A stretch of 64,000 bases of DNA from Anas platyrhynchos. Its lineage: Eukaryota; Chordata; Aves; Anseriformes; Anatidae. Location of the stretch: positions 9,754,001 through 9,818,000 of the forward strand of contig NC_092590.1 in the NCBI RefSeq assembly GCF_047663525.1. Reading direction: 5' to 3'. The translations under genes and the position numbers were made by a program. Positions 59,329-64,000 of this stretch are shown piece after piece. Under the pieces are notes generated by a model. That model was not told the DNA's origin and did no database searches. It was given only the letters and a program-made list of their open reading frames with translations. Numbering within the stretch: the stretch's first letter is position 1; each line of letters starts with the position of its first letter.

Positions 59329-62300
59329 GAAGACAGGTGGAACTCAGACTGGCTCTTGACACCATTCAGTCTGGTGCAGCGTCAGCTATTCTCACATGAT
59401 TTAGGCTTAGGGTAGGGAACAGGACTGCACAGTCAGCAAGGCTCTGAGGGCAGGTGAGACTTTGTGGGTAAGTCATAAGACGAAAGAAGTCCCAGATTAA
59501 AATCTGGGTTTTACTGTAGCTAAGGCACAAACTGGACTCCTGGAATTTCATCTGAAGTTTACTTTTTAACACACTAGAAAATGACTTGATGGAAAAAAAA
59601 TAAGACAAGTAAAAGGTGTACTGAAATGAGGAACTAAAGTTACAGAGGTTCTGCTCACCAAACATAAAACACCACCAAGTACTAGCAAACAGGGCATGAT
59701 TACACGTGGGAAGTTAGTAAAAATTCACTGTGGTTCAGTGTCGGTATCTTACATTCTGTATATGAAGAACTACTCAATATGCTTTATAATTAATTTTTTA
59801 ATTGCTCATTTCAGAGTTTTATTCTTTTCCTCATTTGCTTTGTTCCAAGTTGTGTTTAGGAACTTTTGGCAGATCTAATGCCTATCCTCAAATAAGCATT
59901 AACAAAACCTTTCCCTTTTTTTATTTTTATTTTTCAAAGCTCTGTTTGCTCAGGGACCCACAACAATTTTCTACAATGCACATAGCCAGTGTCAGGACTC
60001 CTTCTCTAGGTACCTCTACATAAGTCAAGCCCCAGGAAACTGCTTTTTACCAACCTGAGACGTTTATTTTAAGTACAGGTAAGACATATTAGTACAAAAA
60101 AGACTTATTGAACTTTGAGAGAAATTCAGCACCTGGTAAAAGATGTACTTTAAAGGCTGATACGCTTTTCCAACAAAACAAGCTGTGACAATACTTCGGT
60201 GTAATTTAACAATGTATGTAGCAATAGAGAGAGGTGCTTTGGTTTTAATTTCTGGAGAATACATTAAATCTGAGTAGTCATAAAGAAATAGAAGGATGTT
60301 CAAAACATTTTAAATTGAGAAACAAAGAACTTGAATGAGCTGGAGCACAATTTCACAAGCACTTTGTAAGAGAAAACAATAATCAAATTCCTCTTTTAAA
60401 TGATTTAGGATCAGAACATATCAAAATTTTGTTCTACAATTTGAAAGCAGTAGAACAGGCTGAGGATGCTAGGTAGACTGTGAGCTCTCAGAAATCACAT
60501 TACTTTGTGAGGCTTAATTTTATTTGTAACAATAAAGAGCTTGCTCATGCTAATACTTTTCCCGTTAGAATGCAGTATTTCTTAATAATTTGAAGGTTCT
60601 GGAAGTACACCACGTAACAAAAATACTTTGCAGGAATAGCTTTATGTTCTCTGGGCTTTCTATTTCCTTTGGTGTGAAAACCATGCTTACTGCGTTTATC
60701 TGGAAATGCGCCACAACTGAATAAATGATAAAGATGCTGCAAGAACCTTCAGTGCTGTCTTTCCATGCCTGCATTTGCAGTGGTTCCTTTGCACAACAAT
60801 TTTTGACAGTATTTTGTAGGAGTCACCACAACAGACTGGTCTCTGTTCCCTCAAGCAGCTGTGGGCCCTAATTAATAATTAACTGAAAACATTTAAGTAT
60901 CTCAGTGCTACTCAAAACATCGGGCTTCCTGGACAGCAGTAACTGTTTGTCTTTTCTATCATTACCATAAATAACAGTAAGACAAAATATTTAAGCAGTT
61001 TTACTCTCCCTCAATAAGAGGGAGAACACGCTCATTAAAAATGAAAGTTTCCTGAATATTCCAGTAGAGAGAAGCATTAAGTTCTGGACAGACAGAGTGG
61101 TCCCCCCAAAGACTGACCATTTAGTTCTCACAGACACCTTTCCCTGTCACCGTCTGAAAAGACAGAGGACAGAATAACGACAGGAGCCACCAAGGCAAAC
61201 CTGTCACAGAGTGTCCTGAGGAAAGAGGTCTGGACAGCCAGCTAACTAGGCAGCCCCTCCTGGCCATACATGGCCAAACCCCACTTTAGAAGCTGCTGGC
61301 ATAGTGTCATTTACTCTTTGAGTCACCACTATTAGGAAGGACTTAACATCTCAAACTTTCACAAGATGGTGGTAACTCTGGTGGGACTATGAAGCTAAGA
61401 GGTAAATGATACCAATCACAAACACAAACTAAGCCATGTTCCAGCCTTATCATTCATACAGCAAAAATGGTATCACGAGTAGCATCAGTTGAGATGCACT
61501 GTTACAGAACAGCCCATCAACAGCCATCTGAACGTGCTTTCTGATTTTATATGAAGGGCTGACTTAAAACATGCTTTGGAAGAGAGGGAAAAAGCTTTGG
61601 TCACTGAAAAAAAATTAATCAAATTCAACATTTAACTTGACTGTTGGCAAAGAGCTGCCTATCTACAAAGCTACACTGAACTCCAAGACAGAATAGGCAT
61701 CCCAACAGCTGCACCATAAAGAGAAGCAGGATGCCTATTGAATGGTAGGAATCCCACTGGACTAAAAGTGACACACAAAAAAGAGCAGTCTGGCCAGAAT
61801 TAAATGTTAGTAAGAGACCAGCAACTGAACAGCAAGTGGCATCTCAGTACAGCTTTAAACTCCCTGACAGGACTCTGAAGTCAGAACACTCACTGGGCCA
61901 CCAGTCGTGTCTGTGGGAGGCTCCTAACCAGCTGGGTTCATCCGAGTGAAAGAGGAACATGACAGCTGTAACCTCTTAGAAAGGAAACTAGAAACAGACA
62001 GGAATAGGAAGCACAGGGATATTATTTATCATGGGTATTATTTCCCATCTCTACGGTGCTAAGTGCTGATGAAGAGTTTTCTCCTCAGCTACCAATGATT
62101 TATTGAGATAACACTACTCTGGGGGTCTCTGGAAAGCCCCAGGTTATACCAACTTGTATGTTAATCGTAAATTGACTTTATTGTCAACAAGACTGCCACA
62201 GGCTCATACTTTTAGACTGAAAAAAACAACGTGACCATGTTTCTAGGGCATGAGAAACAAGATACCGTCACAAAATAAAAAGTCCCAGACCTTTGGACTA

Positions 62301-64000
62301 GGAGGGGTAGGGGAGCAGGGGAGCATTCACCCAAATTAACGCAAAGGTATCTTCCTACAACCGCAAGCTGCTGGGTGGTTTTGAAGCCAGTCATACCTTT
62401 CTGAAGCAGATGTAAGGCAATTCACAAAATTCTGTTTATTTTCACAGCTGATACTCAACTACATTGATTCTGGAGATTCTTTATCAGCTCTGCTGCTTGG
62501 GAAGAGGCAGTCTTTGGAGCCAGAAATGGAGAGCAGAGGATCGAAGAGGTTAGTCTTCAAACTTGACTTGTATTAGGATAGAGACCAATCCCAAAGATAA
62601 GTCCTGGAAAGTATCAGGAACATCACTGAAACAGGAGTGCCCAGAGAACTGCAAGAAGCTGAGACCATGGACCACAGGCCATGGCATTAAGTTTTTGAGA
62701 AAAGGTTTTTCTTAACTTTTAGTCCAACAGTAACAACTCCAAAAATAAGAAACACAAACGTTGTGAGCAGAACAGGACCAACCAGCCACTGAGAGTCAAA
62801 TCAAAGCCAGTGTTTACTGCCTGGATGTCTTTCACCAGCCCTTCTTGATCTTTCACTTTGATTTCATGTTTTAGCTCATTTACGCGGAAATGACCCTGTG
62901 CAGACTCAAAAGCAGTTTCTGAAGATGATAACTCAACCGCAAGCCAAAGTTTTAACAAGTATTAGCTACCAGTCAAAATGAATATTGGAACCGTGGTTGT
63001 CTTCTCTCTGAACAGCCACAATTCTTCATGCAGGCTCAAAATATCGACCCAACTATTTTCTCTTCAGAACTAATAGCTGTTCTGGCCTGTTTTCTGTTTG
63101 TTTGCTTGATCATTTATTGATGTTGTCATTGCTAAACAAACTAAAATCAAAGGACTCTGCACACCACTTCAGTGTTAGCTTATTCAGCAGGTGGGGAGGT
63201 GGAGAGGTGACTGTCCTTTTAACAGCACAGCGCACTAAATAATAAAGTAGAAAGCCAAAGCAAGGGTAGGTTAGCAAGTTAGTCTGCAAACGAGAAATTC
63301 ATTGTTCATGACCAGAGAGTATGCAGAGCTTATCTGATGTCAGCCCTCCTTCTTTCTGCCAGCAACAGATGACCCACAAAACTGTCCTCTTTCTGCCTGG
63401 CAGCTTGTCACACTCAAGTCCCTCTTAACATGTATGCCAGGTGCATGACAGCCCACACAGGAACACATCATGTTTATAGAAAGGAGACTGGCACCTAGAG
63501 AGACCTTGAAATTCCCTTTTCTCACTCCTGATCACATGTTATTCTGAGGTTAATTGCTGTTCCAGTTTAATGAAACTTACCAGGACAGAAAGCAAAGCCA
63601 GCAGACGGCAACACTGATCGTTTTAGTGAACTTGAGAAGGGAAGGGTAAAGCAGCTATGACAAGGAACTGAAAGAGGCTTCTGAGCAGCAGCAGTGCGAT
63701 AATTCAGCTATCCATTTTCAAACCCAAGGTCAAACACATTCGTTCCCTCCTCCCTCCTTGCTTTTACGTTCAGGAGTTCTGCACTGGACATTAAAAGCCT
63801 TCCTCTCTCCAAGCAAGCAGTTTTCCACTGTGGTCAGGCGAGATCATAACAAACAGCAGGTGTCTCAAGGTCTATGATCAGCACACCTTAACAATACCCT
63901 ACAGGAAAGGTTCTTCCCTGTGCTTTTGGTCTGGTGTTTCTACAACTGATGCACCACAGGAACTGGAGCTGCATCTGCCTGGAAGCTACCAAAGGTTTAT
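59327..64000 (-). other. CISD2: CISD2 intron 1 (partial)
   Basis: No sequence resembling CISD2 exon 1 (MVLESVARIV-type start) was found to the window end, so this interval of at least 4.67 kb is taken as intron 1. It is AT-rich, without CpG-rich promoter sequence and without CR1. The only odd item is the ORF pair at 62687-62958. Confidence 0.6.
62687..62958 (-). pseudogene. Possible membrane-protein fragment, frame-broken, in CISD2 intron 1
   Basis: On the minus strand one frame (62958 to 62719) encodes a charged helical stretch (VNELKHEIKVKDQEGLVKDI) after a plausible acceptor at 62919. Near 62788 a second frame opens after ACTCTCAG and encodes WLVGPVLLTTFVFLIFGVV, then TVGLKVKK, and stops at 62689-62687. 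A soluble coil followed by a hydrophobic anchor with a Lys-rich end looks like a tail-anchored protein, but the two parts are in different frames and the gap between them is too short for an intron. It may be a decayed gene copy, two alternative last exons, or chance. I do not recognise the family. Confidence 0.25.

Overview
The window is bird nuclear DNA. The evidence is multi-exon genes with GT-AG introns, several CR1 LINE copies (the typical avian retroposon), an AT-rich background with long introns, and the gene order CENPE > BDH2 > SLC9B2 > < CISD2. That order matches the vertebrate block on human 4q24, seen here in reverse orientation. I cannot settle the species from the sequence alone.

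Layout: (1) 1-17240, + strand: the 3' part of CENPE, a mitotic kinetochore kinesin. Nineteen coding exons can be chained in frame; they cover the distal coiled coil and the kinetochore-binding tail, ending in a CaaX box. (2) About 17900-33100, + strand: BDH2, complete. It has a candidate non-coding first exon next to a ZNF143-like promoter element and nine coding exons that give 245 residues with an intact SDR active site. Three CR1 copies of different ages lie in its introns. (3) About 34400-53235, + strand: SLC9B2 (NHA2), complete. It has a probable non-coding leader exon and eleven coding exons that give 545 residues, with the ion-binding Asp-Asp pair and the conserved Lys. (4) 53236-57800: the convergent intergenic interval, with no gene I can support. 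(5) 57809-64000, - strand: the 3' part of CISD2 (coding exons 2 and 3). Exon 1 is not visible and should lie beyond base 64000.

The genes are conserved neighbours rather than an operon. CENPE acts in chromosome segregation, BDH2 is a cytosolic NAD-dependent reductase, SLC9B2 is a Na+/H+ exchanger, and CISD2 is an ER and mitochondrial-membrane 2Fe-2S protein. Exon joins were checked by hand: every chained exon keeps the frame and every reading frame ends at a single stop.

I found no exotic undescribed system. The items most worth a second look are: an antisense ORF with its own poly(A) signal in a CENPE intron; a perfect 14-bp hairpin downstream of BDH2; a one-residue deletion next to the Fe-S ligands of CISD2; and a possible broken or spliced membrane-protein fragment inside CISD2 intron 1.
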